Positions 7,404 to 15,760 are shown, counted from the stretch's first letter. The stretch is 64,000 nt of DNA from JAFAMS01 sp963715815 (GCA_963715815.1 OY970278.1:806001-870000), one strand, 5' to 3'. Notes: generated by a model from the sequence alone, not told the origin. Numbers and translations are program-made.

Positions 7404-8816
7404 TCACTGGGGTAAGCCGATCCCCAAGCCACTTGGTACCTTTTGAGGTACTATTTGATTTTGAGGACGTGACTGCGACTCTAAACTCGCGAGAAAGCCC
7501 ACAATCTGAGCGAGCTCAGCATCAGAAAGGTCAACGTGCTGTAGCAAGACGGGCGAAATTGAGGCGATTTGGCTTTTGGTCATCGCGAATGAACCGTCTG
7601 GAAGGTAGCTACCAGAACGAGCGAGTGGGTTTAAGTGCCGTCGGATCGCGCCGCTCAGATTTGCACTAGATCCATCGTGGAAGTATGGGGAGAATTTCGT
7701 AACATTCCTTAGTGGCGGCGTGCGGAATTTGTATCTTTCGTCAGCCTTTCCGGTTACGGCCCCTCTGCCATAATCATCAACAAGTTTCCCATCAACCGTG
7801 ATCTTGCTGAATACGCCGATACTGTGATATTTGAAATCGCTGAACAATTGCCCCTGATGACACGCCGCGCAGCGGGCCTTCCCGTAAAAGAGGATCGCGC
7901 CTTGCTTCGCCTCGTCCGATATGGCTTTGGAGTCGCCGGCAACATAGCGATCCCACGGAGCTGCGTTCGCGGCAAAAGCGAGTTCCTCAAAATGCGCAAG
8001 AGCATTCCCAACGTCTGCGATCGTTACGCTGCGGTACGATCGACCATTGTATGCCCCCTCGAATAGGTTTCTGTACCTTAGTTGCCACTTCGCAGCCGCG
8101 ACTTGGCCAAGCCCGAGTAACCTTTTAAGCAGCTGCGCGTGAACAGAATGCATCTGGTTGATGGGAGTCGCGTAGTGCCGGCTTACGATGAGATCATTGA
8201 CCTGGTTCGCGTGCTCCGAGGGAAGTGTTGCTTTAGAGCGTTCGCCGTATGAGCCGAGCATCTCGTCGGTCACGGTTAGCGGGAAAACGGCCTGAACGGC
8301 CATTGCATTTTGAAATCCAGGCGGCAACTCAGCTCCTAATGGACTGCGAAAGCGTTGCGTTCGTGAATTAATCACCTCAACGTGTCCGTCCCAAAAGAAG
8401 GCGCTAACGGCATTGTTATCTCGGTTCCACAAATCTAGCGCTTTACGTGGGTGAACCTGTACGCCGCTTACGAGATGTCGTTGCGAACCAAATCCTTCGC
8501 CGTGAACTCCAATTGAACGCGGTAAGCCATCGCTCAAACCGTATTGTAATAAGTGACACGTTGCGCAAGAGACATCTCTGTCTCCGCTGAGCACCGGGTC
8601 GAAGAAAAGATCCTGTCCCAAAATAAATCTGGGGTCCGCTTCAAAGCGGCGGATTTCCAAGGGACGAATGCCGTAGAGCGCAATAACCTTCTGCAACCGG
8701 AGATCAAGATCTCGCTCCGAGGAATCGCGCAGATGAGCGGCGGCGGTCGAAACTATAGCGAAAATCGCCGAAAGGACGGCCACGGCCGCGAGAATCCTGA
8801 GTGCGCGCGGGCTCAT
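7404..8816 (-). CDS. Second MauG-like di-haem protein
   Basis: A 470-residue exported protein with a signal anchor (residues 7-27) and two haem-binding motifs, CATCH (84-88) and CAACH (316-320). An FFWDGH segment at 140-145 matches the FFWDGR of the protein at 790-2016. The two are clear paralogs, though this one has a longer middle and C-terminus. It belongs to the cytochrome c peroxidase/MauG family and should work in the periplasm on hydrogen peroxide or on a protein or peptide substrate. It is the first gene of the minus-strand run leading to hxsA, which makes it a candidate partner of the system. Confidence 0.85.
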   Translation of the reverse strand: MSPRALRILAAVAVLSAIFAIVSTAAAHLRDSSERDLDLRLQKVIALYGIRPLEIRRFEADPRFILGQDLFFDPVLSGDRDVSCATCHLLQYGLSDGLPRSIGVHGEGFGSQRHLVSGVQVHPRKALDLWNRDNNAVSAFFWDGHVEVINSRTQRFRSPLGAELPPGFQNAMAVQAVFPLTVTDEMLGSYGERSKATLPSEHANQVNDLIVSRHYATPINQMHSVHAQLLKRLLGLGQVAAAKWQLRYRNLFEGAYNGRSYRSVTIADVGNALAHFEELAFAANAAPWDRYVAGDSKAISDEAKQGAILFYGKARCAACHQGQLFSDFKYHSIGVFSKITVDGKLVDDYGRGAVTGKADERYKFRTPPLRNVTKFSPYFHDGSSANLSGAIRRHLNPLARSGSYLPDGSFAMTKSQIASISPVLLQHVDLSDAELAQIVGFLASLESQSRPQNQIVPQKVPSGLGIGLPQ

Positions 8817-9173
8817 TGGTATGTAGCTTCCTCGCGCTCTCGTCGGGTACCGCCAAGTGGCTTTACGGCGTTGAGGTCGCCAGTGGCGTTTGCGTCCGTC
8901 GAGAACACATCCGGCGCGCTACGTAGCGAACTGTCGACAGTATGAGCGCCCTAATTGACAGACACCAGGCTGTCGGGTCGGGCGGCCATGAAGGCATCCC
9001 ACCATGCGGTATCGATCTGGCCGTAAGCGATGCATTCTGCAGAGTCGAGCCAACAGAACTCTGAGACATCAAAATCGCGGGTTCTCATACGGTGTGAAGT
9101 GCCCGTGACGGCTAATTGTAGACCGGACCTGGCCTTATACGCGCCGAACATTCGGCGTCTGGAGGGCACGCCA
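8817..9173. other. No recognisable gene
   Basis: The region lies between the diverging MauG-like gene and the OB-fold gene. Short frames exist on both strands (for example a minus frame ending at 8951), but none has family features or a convincing ribosome site. It should contain the promoter of the minus-strand cluster; I see no clear consensus promoter. Confidence 0.4.
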
Positions 9174-9232
9174 TTGCGTCTGTTCTTTGTGACAGCTCTT
9201 GTCCTCGTTATGTACGGGCCAACGTATTCGGT

Positions 9233-9553
9233 TTGGCGGCACAGGCCGGGGACACGGTTGCTGCGATCCTCGCTTCGCCAAGCTCGTACGACGGCAAGCA
9301 CGTTGATGTTGACGGCACAGCTCAAGATATTCAGGAGAAAACGTCAAAATCAGGAAACGCTTACGACACGTTCTCTGTTTGCGATGGTTCCTGCTTGCAT
9401 GTTTTTATCTTTGGCCGACCACACATAGTCGAAGGTAAGAAAATAACCGTGCACGGGAAGTTTGTAGCAGTCAAGCACGTCGGCGAGTACACGTTTCACA
9501 ATGAAATAGACGCCGACGAAGGGTTTTTTCCTCAAAGGCACTCGGATGTCTAG
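9233..9553 (+). CDS. Probable exported OB-fold protein (start uncertain)
   Basis: About 106 residues with an AAILASPSSYDGK start, a DVDGTAQ strand, a KKITVHGKF strand and an EYTFHNEID end. This is the alternating pattern of small bacterial OB-fold (tRNA-anti-like) proteins, with two cysteines in VCDGSC. No ATG is in frame; TTG at 9233 is formal. In the next frame, 9174-9235 encodes a basic residue and a long hydrophobic stretch (LFFVTALVLVMYG) that would make a signal peptide ending in A-Q-A. The real gene may therefore begin near 9174 with a one-base indel near 9232. A terminator follows directly. Function unknown. Confidence 0.55.
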   Translation: MAAQAGDTVAAILASPSSYDGKHVDVDGTAQDIQEKTSKSGNAYDTFSVCDGSCLHVFIFGRPHIVEGKKITVHGKFVAVKHVGEYTFHNEIDADEGFFPQRHSDV

Positions 9554-9588
9554 GCATCATGACCTTCTTTATATTCATGATGCTTTTT
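9554..9588 (+). terminator. Rho-independent terminator
   Basis: A nine-base perfect inverted repeat (GCATCATGA at 9554-9562 and TCATGATGC at 9575-9583) is followed by five T residues. It sits just after the stop of the OB-fold gene and would end its transcript. Confidence 0.8.
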
Positions 9589-9742
9589 CATTCCGTTACT
9601 GCACATCCTGACGGTTATTCCATTTTTCTTTTGTCTATGTGCATTCTGCATTGTCGGCGTCATGCAGCTCGTAAAAGCGGGGACACGATAGGAGCGATTT
9701 GAGAGAGACTCTGAAGTAAGGGAGATCGTGAGCCCATGAAAC

Positions 9743-10361
9743 GTGTCTAGCTCAGGTGAAACGAAACTCGTGTTCGTAAGCCACAATGTCAAAGACAAAG
9801 ATTTGGCAAGGGAGCTCGCCCTATTTCTCACGGCTGAGGGAACCAACGTCTGGTTCGACGAGTGGGAGATTGCAGCCGGCGAATCAATCGTTGAGGAAAT
9901 AAACGAAGGACTAAGAAGCTGCAGTCATTTTGTAGTGGTATGGTCTGAGCACGCGAAGCGGTCCAAGCGGCTTAATCGTGAGCTGCAAAGCGTGCTGGCC
10001 ACGGCGATCGAGAGCGGTTCGCCTCGAGTTATCCCTGTAGTCTTAGACAGCACACCATTGCCTGGCGCTACTTTCTGACATCAAGTACATTAGAGCCCTG
10101 AAGCCAGATGAGCGTGTTCGTAGGGAACTCGTCGAGACTATTACAGGTGAGGCACCCTCTATGTCGTTCATAAGGGCAATTGTGCAGAAGTATCATGAAG
10201 TCGTTTATGAAACGGGTTCGGGTGACCCACTGCCATTCAAAGCGTGTCCTACGTGCGGTTGTGCCAAACTGAAACGTTCGTCAGCTACGGACTATAGTCG
10301 AGACAAGCTCTATTTCTTCATCGAGTGTCAAGAATGCAGATGGAGTGAGTGGACACAATAA
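9743..10361 (+). CDS. TIR-domain protein with C-terminal zinc ribbon (frameshifted)
   Basis: The first frame (GTG at 9743) encodes a TIR domain: FVSHN (residues 11-15), then NVWFDEWEI and GES near 36-48, then an NREL segment whose Glu 80 is the likely NADase catalytic residue. The frame stops at 10078, but the expected continuation (PLP-ALLSDIKYI) reads on in another frame through 10361. One extra base near 10064 explains the break. The restored protein, about 205 residues, ends in a zinc ribbon (CPTCGC and CQEC). Bacterial TIR domains often hydrolyse NAD in phage defence; fusion to a zinc ribbon suggests a nucleic-acid or ligand sensor. The function is inferred. Confidence 0.7.
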
Positions 10362-10456
10362 AATTCACAATGGATCGACGTGCAGCGTTTGCGCAGCCTC
10401 TCTCGCGTCTAAGTGCGGTTGAGCACAACATGATTGCAGGCTAGGAGGTGTTTTAA

Positions 10457-10765
10457 GTGAGCGGCTGCGCCACGCTACAAGATGATCGCGTTGACCGCGA
10501 TCTCATGACCCTGAATCAGCGCGCCACGCGATCACTGCTTGAATTTATTAGCAAGATCAGCGTCGAAATGGTGGGTGGACAACCTGTTCGCTATGAGGAG
10601 ATGTGGCTCACTTACTTGGCAGCGGAAATATACGGAAACGCGGACGCCATGCTTATCCTGATGACGCGCCTCATTAGCGACCTGGTATTCAGGCAAAATA
10701 AAGAATTGGGCGATCCAACGGGACTTCGTACGGCCTGGGCAGCGTGTCGAAGTTACCGGCGTTGA
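10457..10765 (+). CDS. Hypothetical protein (possibly 5' part of a frameshifted gene)
   Basis: A 102-residue frame with GTG start at 10457, preceded by AGGAGG at about 12 bases. It is helical and charged with no recognised domain. The end (RTAWAACRS) looks out of frame: the adjacent frame reads on smoothly from about 10700 into the next entry, so the two may be one gene broken by an indel near 10710-10740. It lies in the accessory island after the TIR gene. Confidence 0.45.
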   Translation: MSGCATLQDDRVDRDLMTLNQRATRSLLEFISKISVEMVGGQPVRYEEMWLTYLAAEIYGNADAMLILMTRLISDLVFRQNKELGDPTGLRTAWAACRSYRR

Positions 10766-10772
10766 AAAAAGA

Positions 10773-11123
10773 TTGCGTCTCATGCTTCGGCTTCGGCTGC
10801 TGCGGGAGAAAGACCCAGATCTCTTTCAGAAGACCTGTCAGGTCCTCGGGAAAGCGGTCATTGCGTGTGGCCTTAATCCCACCAAATTGTCAGAACGCTG
10901 TCTTTTCGCGCTTTACGGTATCGTCGACAATATAGCGTGCGGTGACATCAATCTTGAGCAACTGCAGCGATTCGTATCGAGCCTGACGATCGAGCGTAAG
11001 GGTTTGCCCGAAGCCCTAGCAAGCGTCACGGGTAGAACGAGTCCGTGCGGGCTCGACCTTATGAACGATTTCCGCGGCGGGCTCGAACCGGAATCGCAGC
11101 ATCGGGGCATGATCGCATACTGA
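10773..11123 (+). CDS. Hypothetical helical protein (possibly 3' part of the preceding gene)
   Basis: A 116-residue frame, formally from TTG at 10773 but open further upstream (RPGQRVEVTGVEKRL reads in frame from about 10731). Its Leu/Arg-rich helical sequence has no recognised domain. Together with 10457-10765 it would make a protein of about 210 residues. The last ~25 residues are proline- and glycine-rich and may also be out of frame. I cannot assign a function. Confidence 0.45.
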   Translation: MRLMLRLRLLREKDPDLFQKTCQVLGKAVIACGLNPTKLSERCLFALYGIVDNIACGDINLEQLQRFVSSLTIERKGLPEALASVTGRTSPCGLDLMNDFRGGLEPESQHRGMIAY

Positions 11124-11255
11124 CGCCTCTCGAGCCGCTTCATCTTGCAGGCTACTCGGCGAAGCGCGTAGTTCAGTGGATTTGGGGTTGGAGGCCAGCG
11201 ACGAAATCCACCAGATATGTGGCGCAGAGGAGTTGAGTCTGGACGTGAACCAGGC

Positions 11256-11876
11256 TCAGTCATCCCTGTGCCAGCCCGAATGACCCTCGCAGATGCCGCA
11301 TCCAAGCAAATAGCTCTCGCTCATATCGCCAGTGCTGTATTCAGAACACCATTCGCATTGATTCAACGATTCCGTCGGCTCTAAACATACAAGGCAAAGA
11401 TACTGACCGCCACGTTCGATAACGGTGTGATAGCCTTCGCAGTCGCTGCAGTTCGCAGGCGTGATCGCTAACGTCGCTTCATCTGGCGCATAACGCGCTC
11501 TTTCGTCTAGCCTCTCGACCAGGGCGTCAGTGTCTTCGGATGTTCCACATTGCGCGCACACAAATGGTTCGACATCGCCCTCAAATTCGCCGGTCGTACC
11601 ACACTTCGCACATTCGATCAGGAGCCATCTTCTACGAGTGTTACATACAAGGCACTTCGTTTCAGAAAGCCCGTCGGCAAGTTCGCTAAGCATCGCCGCG
11701 TCAAACCCGCATGCATGACAGGCGACGATATCAGTCCCTTTTTTGCGCATTTCTTCGAGACGCGCAGAAAGCTGTTCGAATCTTGGTCTAAGGTACTCGC
11801 GCTGCTCTTTAAGCGAACGTTCGATCTCCGCTATTTGCTTAGCATAGGGAGCGAAGACGTCTCGCCAGGTCGTCAT
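11256..11876 (-). CDS. Protein with four zinc ribbons, paired with a HEPN protein
   Basis: A 206-residue protein with an N-terminal coiled-coil (residues 12-47, rich in Glu/Arg) and then eight CxxC pairs at 53, 75, 89, 107, 143, 161, 174 and 193, enough for four zinc ribbons in series. The start is the ATG inside the TGATG at 11874-11878 that overlaps the stop of the HEPN gene, so the two are translationally coupled; the longer frame from 11903 is not needed. Zinc ribbons usually bind nucleic acid or protein. Coupled to a HEPN nuclease-like protein it could be a regulator, antitoxin or target-recognition partner. I know of no named family. Confidence 0.7.
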   Translation of the reverse strand: MTTWRDVFAPYAKQIAEIERSLKEQREYLRPRFEQLSARLEEMRKKGTDIVACHACGFDAAMLSELADGLSETKCLVCNTRRRWLLIECAKCGTTGEFEGDVEPFVCAQCGTSEDTDALVERLDERARYAPDEATLAITPANCSDCEGYHTVIERGGQYLCLVCLEPTESLNQCEWCSEYSTGDMSESYLLGCGICEGHSGWHRDD

Positions 11877-12304
11877 CAGAAGCTGATATCGAGATGGAAC
11901 CACGCGTGAAGTTGTTCCGCGGCGATCGCTTCGAGCTCATCCTTCTGCACTTCGCCTACATGGAAAAAGTGAACCATCTTATTGCGATGCCGGCGGATTG
12001 CGTCGAAACTTCGTCGCGCATCCTCGGATAGGGGCGTTCCGATGATGTTGTCTAGCCGTTTGAGGGCGTCCTCAAAACTTACTGATACGAAATCTCCTTC
12101 CTCGAACTTTCTTCGAGACGGATCGCGACTGACAACCAATGTCCAATGTTCGCGCAAAGGCTCCGCTTTAAGCACTAGCTCGACGGCTGCGTAGAAGCTT
12201 ATTACGGAGTATTTGGGCTGATTATTCCTGAAGTCTGCGTTGGCTTGACGAAGAAAGTCGAGCGCGTTGGAGATAAGGCGTTCTAACATCTCCGCATCAG
12301 TCAT
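11876..12304 (-). CDS. HEPN-domain protein with intact RNxxxH motif
   Basis: A 142-residue all-helical protein. Near the C-terminus it carries Arg107-Asn108-Lys-Met-Val-His112, the Rx4-6H motif that forms the active site of HEPN ribonucleases in toxin-antitoxin, abortive-infection and CRISPR effectors. The N-terminal half has the helix pattern typical of the fold (a FYAAVELVLKA helix). It is the upstream gene of a coupled pair with the zinc-ribbon protein. An RNase toxin or defence effector is the leading reading, although many HEPN proteins have other roles. The ATG at 12304 is the only start that covers the first helix. Confidence 0.7.
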   Translation of the reverse strand: MTDAEMLERLISNALDFLRQANADFRNNQPKYSVISFYAAVELVLKAEPLREHWTLVVSRDPSRRKFEEGDFVSVSFEDALKRLDNIIGTPLSEDARRSFDAIRRHRNKMVHFFHVGEVQKDELEAIAAEQLHAWFHLDISF

Positions 12305-12626
12305 GAGATTATAAGCCTTCTATAAATCGTCATCCCGCGATGGCGCGTCCTTAACTCAAGTCCCAATAGCAACGTCAAAGCTTTGTCACGATGCCTTTAG
12401 AATCCCATCGCCCCTCAGTCATCTGCGCGTCTTTACAATAATCGGAGCCGAATCAAATTGATGCCCCATCGGGGCAATGCAGAAAAGCGACATTAGCACC
12501 GGAAACGCGCGCTGATGATGGAAGCGCTCGCGGCGAAGCTCGGCCGGCGCATGTCGGCGAAGGACTGGCTCCTATGGAACAAGGCGCCCAAGCGAGCCTA
12601 ACGAAAAACATCGTCCGGAGTTTACG
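12305..12626. other. No supported gene; possible gene remnant
   Basis: The region contains the promoter area of the HEPN gene on its left. On the plus strand a short frame near 12513-12602 (MMEALAAKLG ... DWLLWNKAPKRA) reads like the C-terminus of a larger protein, but I could not identify it. Nothing else is supported. Confidence 0.35.
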
Positions 12627-13372
12627 ATGGCCATTCAAGTTTCACTTGGGAAAAACCGATCTGTTACAGTCAATCGGTATCCAGACTCATGTCCTCAATG
12701 CCATCGAGCCGGTAAGCAAATGTTCTTTACTGCTTTGCCGGTGCAAGTACGTGCGGGCACTGTAGAACCAAGCCTTTGGATTCCGCTTCTCTGCCTCCTC
12801 GACGATTGTGCGCGGCCGTATTTCGCCGTCTATAGACGGCCGGCAAACCCGCTGGGATCGGCCTTTTCGGTTCTGGATCAACCAGGTAGCGGAACTCGAC
12901 ACCAACGGAACCGTCAACGTGCCCGCGAGATATGTACATCGAAAAAATCTCGCCGCGGTTTTACGATATTGCTGACCAAGCATTCGCGGCGGAGCAATAT
13001 CGCCTTGACCTTGTCGCGGGAATGGGCTATCGAAAGGCGCTGGAGTTTCTCGTCAAGGATTACATGGCCACCGAGTTGCGTGAAAGCATTGCGGCCGCGG
13101 GTAATGGCGACACGGCAGCGCTCGAAGGCGACCTCGAAGCCCTGCTTTTAAGACCGCTCGTTCAGCTTATTAAGTCTATTCCTCACGAACTGATTTCACA
13201 AGTGGCTCAGCGCTGTGCATGGCTCGGAAATGACGAAACGCACTACACGCGCTTATGGGATGAACACGACATCGAAGATCTCAAGAAATTGCTCGGAATC
13301 GTCGTGACGTTTATTAGCCATGAAGCTCAGGCACGAACGTTTCTCGCTCAGATGAAGCTGCCTCACAAGTAG
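12627..13372 (+). CDS. DUF4145-like protein (frameshifted)
   Basis: The first frame (ATG at 12627) encodes an N-terminal zinc-knuckle-like CPQCH. The C-terminal frame (to 13372) contains ISPRFYDIADQAFAAEQ followed by GMGYRKALEFLVKDY, the hallmark of DUF4145, a helical domain found with restriction and defence genes and sometimes fused to nucleases. The two parts are in different frames; an indel lies somewhere in 12780-12930. The whole would be about 248 residues. It is a typical accessory-island gene of unproven function, and may be either a sequencing casualty or a real pseudogene. Confidence 0.65.
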
Positions 13373-13660
13373 GGCTATTCGCGGACCGGCTCGGCTTCAT
13401 CATCCCGCGAATGGCGACAATTTGGAACCTCCTGACGAGTCTCAGTCTTGCAGTGTCGACATCTCTAGCGAGACCGCCCACACCGACGGCGATACAGATC
13501 AAAATGGCTTCGCCGCCGGTTGGAGCGGGCGGGAAAAAACTCGCCGGTCGAAAGTGTTACGCGCCAGCGTGTTGAGCACTTCTGGAGACTATACGCGCAT
13601 ATTGCCACTGGCTGATTCGCGAATGTCCTCGCCGTATTACGCGCCCGTGGAGGACACGGA
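13373..13660. other. Probably degraded coding sequence upstream of the C92-like gene
   Basis: One plus-strand frame (about 13510-13660) reads VTRQRVEHFWRLYAHIATG, a TGA, then FANVLAVLRARGGHG, and runs into the frame of the next entry. This suggests that the next gene may begin further left and contain one more error. I see no identifiable domain here. Confidence 0.35.
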
Positions 13661-14417
13661 TTGCTGACCTCAGCCGACGATGTTGAAGAGTTACCCTCAG
13701 ACTTCTATCGCAGAGAATTCGTCAATCGTGCGAGTCTCCAGCTGGCGACTCGCCGAATGCGGTACGCTAAGGGTTCTTCGAAGTGCAAGAGGATGACGCG
13801 CCGAAACTTGACACGTCGTTAGTAGTGACGAAGCTGAACGGCAGTGTACTCCGCCCTGGGCGATGTTATCCTGACCGCAGAACGTTCGTTGGCATCCCTG
13901 CTCATACGGTTCGGGACAACCCTCTTGCGTTTCCGGGTCGCCAGATGGAGTCATTGCATTATTTACGCGGGTTCTGGCGTAGTGGTGGAAGCCGTTCCTA
14001 GCTGGCCATTTCATATGGGAGCCATTTTAGGCGGTGAAATATGGCCGCGCTCCATCGAGCGTCTTAGGTTTCGGAACGCTGATGCAATTGTGCTGCGCCT
14101 CAAAGATGAGTTGGCAAGCGAAGCGATCGCGACAAAAGCGGCGCAGTTCGCGCATAATTCGATCGCTAACGGGTACCATCTGTCTGGTGTTTAAACGTTC
14201 CCGGAAGTTCGGCAGCGGCACAGCGAGTCCAGCGGGCGAGAAATACTGTTCCGAATTGATCATGCGGGCGTACAGCGACGCGGGTAAAGTATTAGCGCGA
14301 TGCCGGTCTGCTACGCCGGACGACCTTTCAAAGTTTGCGGCTTTCTGTGAAGTTCCCAATGCCGTGATCGCCGTGGCGCAAGATGAGAACCTAAATCTAA
14401 ATGAGGCTCCCCGGTGA
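13661..14417 (+). pseudogene. Permuted papain-like amidase (YiiX/C92 type), multiply frameshifted
   Basis: Three successive frames together encode a YiiX/NlpC-like fold: VLRPG-DVILTAERS (the classic LRPGD turn, broken by an extra G near 13860), then ARWSHCIIYAG with the catalytic His, then KYCSELIMRAYSDAG with the catalytic Cys after a second break near 14190. A third break near 13775 joins the N-terminal part. C92-type enzymes cleave amide bonds in peptidoglycan, lipids or peptides. No signal peptide is visible. The stop overlaps the next gene (ATGA). It is either an intact gene damaged by indel errors or a decaying one. Confidence 0.55.
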
Positions 14418-14655
14418 CCTGGTCCGCGACGAGATTCGTGCGCTCCGTTCTGCTTTTCACAATCGGTCGGTGCGAAAGAGACTGGACTTCATGGGTGAAA
14501 GCGCAAGCCCGGCAAACTTGCTGAGTACTGTCATTATAAGCAAGGACATGGAGCTGGACGCGGCTGTGGCTGCTGTTTTGAATAAATGTAACTATGCTGA
14601 CCCCAGCGACTCTTTGATCGCGAGTTGGAGGAAGCGCAGAGAAACGAAGACGTGA
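14401..14655 (+). CDS. Small hypothetical protein
   Basis: An 84-residue protein whose ATG lies 14 bases before the end of the C92-like gene, suggesting coupling. It is basic at the N-terminus and helical, with no recognised motif. It may be a partner of the upstream amidase-like protein; nothing more can be said. Confidence 0.45.
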   Translation: MRLPGDLVRDEIRALRSAFHNRSVRKRLDFMGESASPANLLSTVIISKDMELDAAVAAVLNKCNYADPSDSLIASWRKRRETKT

Positions 14656-14693
14656 TGTGACGACGCAACTGTCCAGCACGAGCGATCAAATGG

Positions 14694-14885
14694 ATGAAAA
14701 AGAAGCGGTTGAAAACCGATCTATCGCAAATCGTTGAAGATCGCGCGCGCTTAGTCAACGTGCTCGAGTGTACGCAGAAAGTACAGCCCCTAGATACGCC
14801 TCTGATGCTGCTGCGTGAACAAAAGATACTGGAGCTTCAGCAACAGCTCTTGGGAGAGCTTTCTAAGGAAATCGGCAGTACATAG
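14694..14885 (+). CDS. Small coiled-coil hypothetical protein
   Basis: A 63-residue protein starting MKKKRLKTDLS, almost entirely helical, with a Gln/Leu/Glu-rich C-terminal coiled coil (residues 38-58). It lies 38 bases after the preceding small gene on the same strand. No family recognised; a short chance frame cannot be ruled out. Confidence 0.35.
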   Translation: MKKKRLKTDLSQIVEDRARLVNVLECTQKVQPLDTPLMLLREQKILELQQQLLGELSKEIGST

Positions 14886-15119
14886 GTTTCCTGTCGGGAC
14901 TCGCGCTAAATAGCGCGGATCCGCCGGATTCATTGTTCGCGGAGCGTGCGATAGATTCTTCGGAGCTTGTCGTTCTGACGCTTCCGAAGTTTCCGCGGTC
15001 TTGTCTTCTCGCATATCTTTACTAGTTGCTTGTCGATAACTTTGGTCGGAACACGGAGATCCTTTTTGCCCAGGGCGCAGGATCAGCATATCGGTTTTCT
15101 GGTTCCCGACTCTCCTGTA

Positions 15120-15760
15120 CTAACTCCCCGTAATATTTCCCTTCGAAACGCATAAGTACGCGATCTTTGCCTCGCCGACATCGAGGCGCTCACGTCCTTG
15201 TATCCCATCATGTACATCGCGCCGGGTGCACCACTGCCTATTGCTTGATAGCCTGGTGAGTCGAACGGGTAAACGACGAGGCGCTTAAACGCCGAGTCAC
15301 TAGTAGCCTTGCACCATCAAAATATGCCCATCCGAAGTCCTTGTCGTATCCGGCCAGCAGCAGCGTCACATCCATTTCGTAATTCGAAACCAATCCGATG
15401 ATGCGGCGAAACTCGTCTTCCCCCAACCTCGCACGGCCGTTTGCGTAAAAATCGTGCATGGACCTAAACCCCAAGGGCATTATGTATATCGCAAGAGCTT
15501 CGTGGTCCAGCCTGTCCAGCGTAGCCGTCTGCAACCATTGTTCCGCTTCGGTGCGCGAATGAGTGCGCTGCGTATCCCGCATTCGTAAAATGACATCTAC
15601 GCATTTCGATGTCTCACCCGAAAAGAGTGCCCACCAATCGTCGTGGACCTGAATGCTCTTGCTCATCTCGGGTTCGGTAGTTATGAGGCCACTTGTCTGC
15701 ATACGGTCCGAGACCAAGACAATTCCGTTCTTAGCGAAGCGCAGCCACGCAACAGGTCAT
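15120..15760 (-). pseudogene. Proteasome-like Ntn hydrolase, frameshifted
   Basis: From ATG at 15760 the frame begins MTCCVAAL. After an indel near 15734 the sequence continues KNGIVLVSDRMQTSG and then WWALFSGE, matching the N-terminal beta strands of proteasome-beta-like Ntn hydrolases, whose nucleophile is the Thr or Cys exposed after Met removal. A second indel near 15310 restores SPGYQAIGSGAPGAM, equivalent to the family's conserved aiGSG helix start. A third near 15190 leads to DVGEAKIAYLCVS and a stop at 15120. The longest unbroken piece is 15238-15717. Related single-chain proteins occur in many bacteria with unknown substrates. The reconstruction is mine and needs reads to confirm it. 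Confidence 0.5.

Noticed and set aside
9030..9428. 132-residue plus-strand frame
   Set aside because: Apart from the signal-like stretch used above, it is the shifted shadow of the OB-fold gene.
11070..11110. tRNA-like T-loop string (GGCTCGAACC) near the end of a hypothetical gene
   Set aside because: The flanking bases do not form T-stem, anticodon or acceptor stems in either direction.
11160..11190. D-arm-like GTAGTTCAGTGG string
   Set aside because: No matching anticodon arm or T arm follows at tRNA distances.
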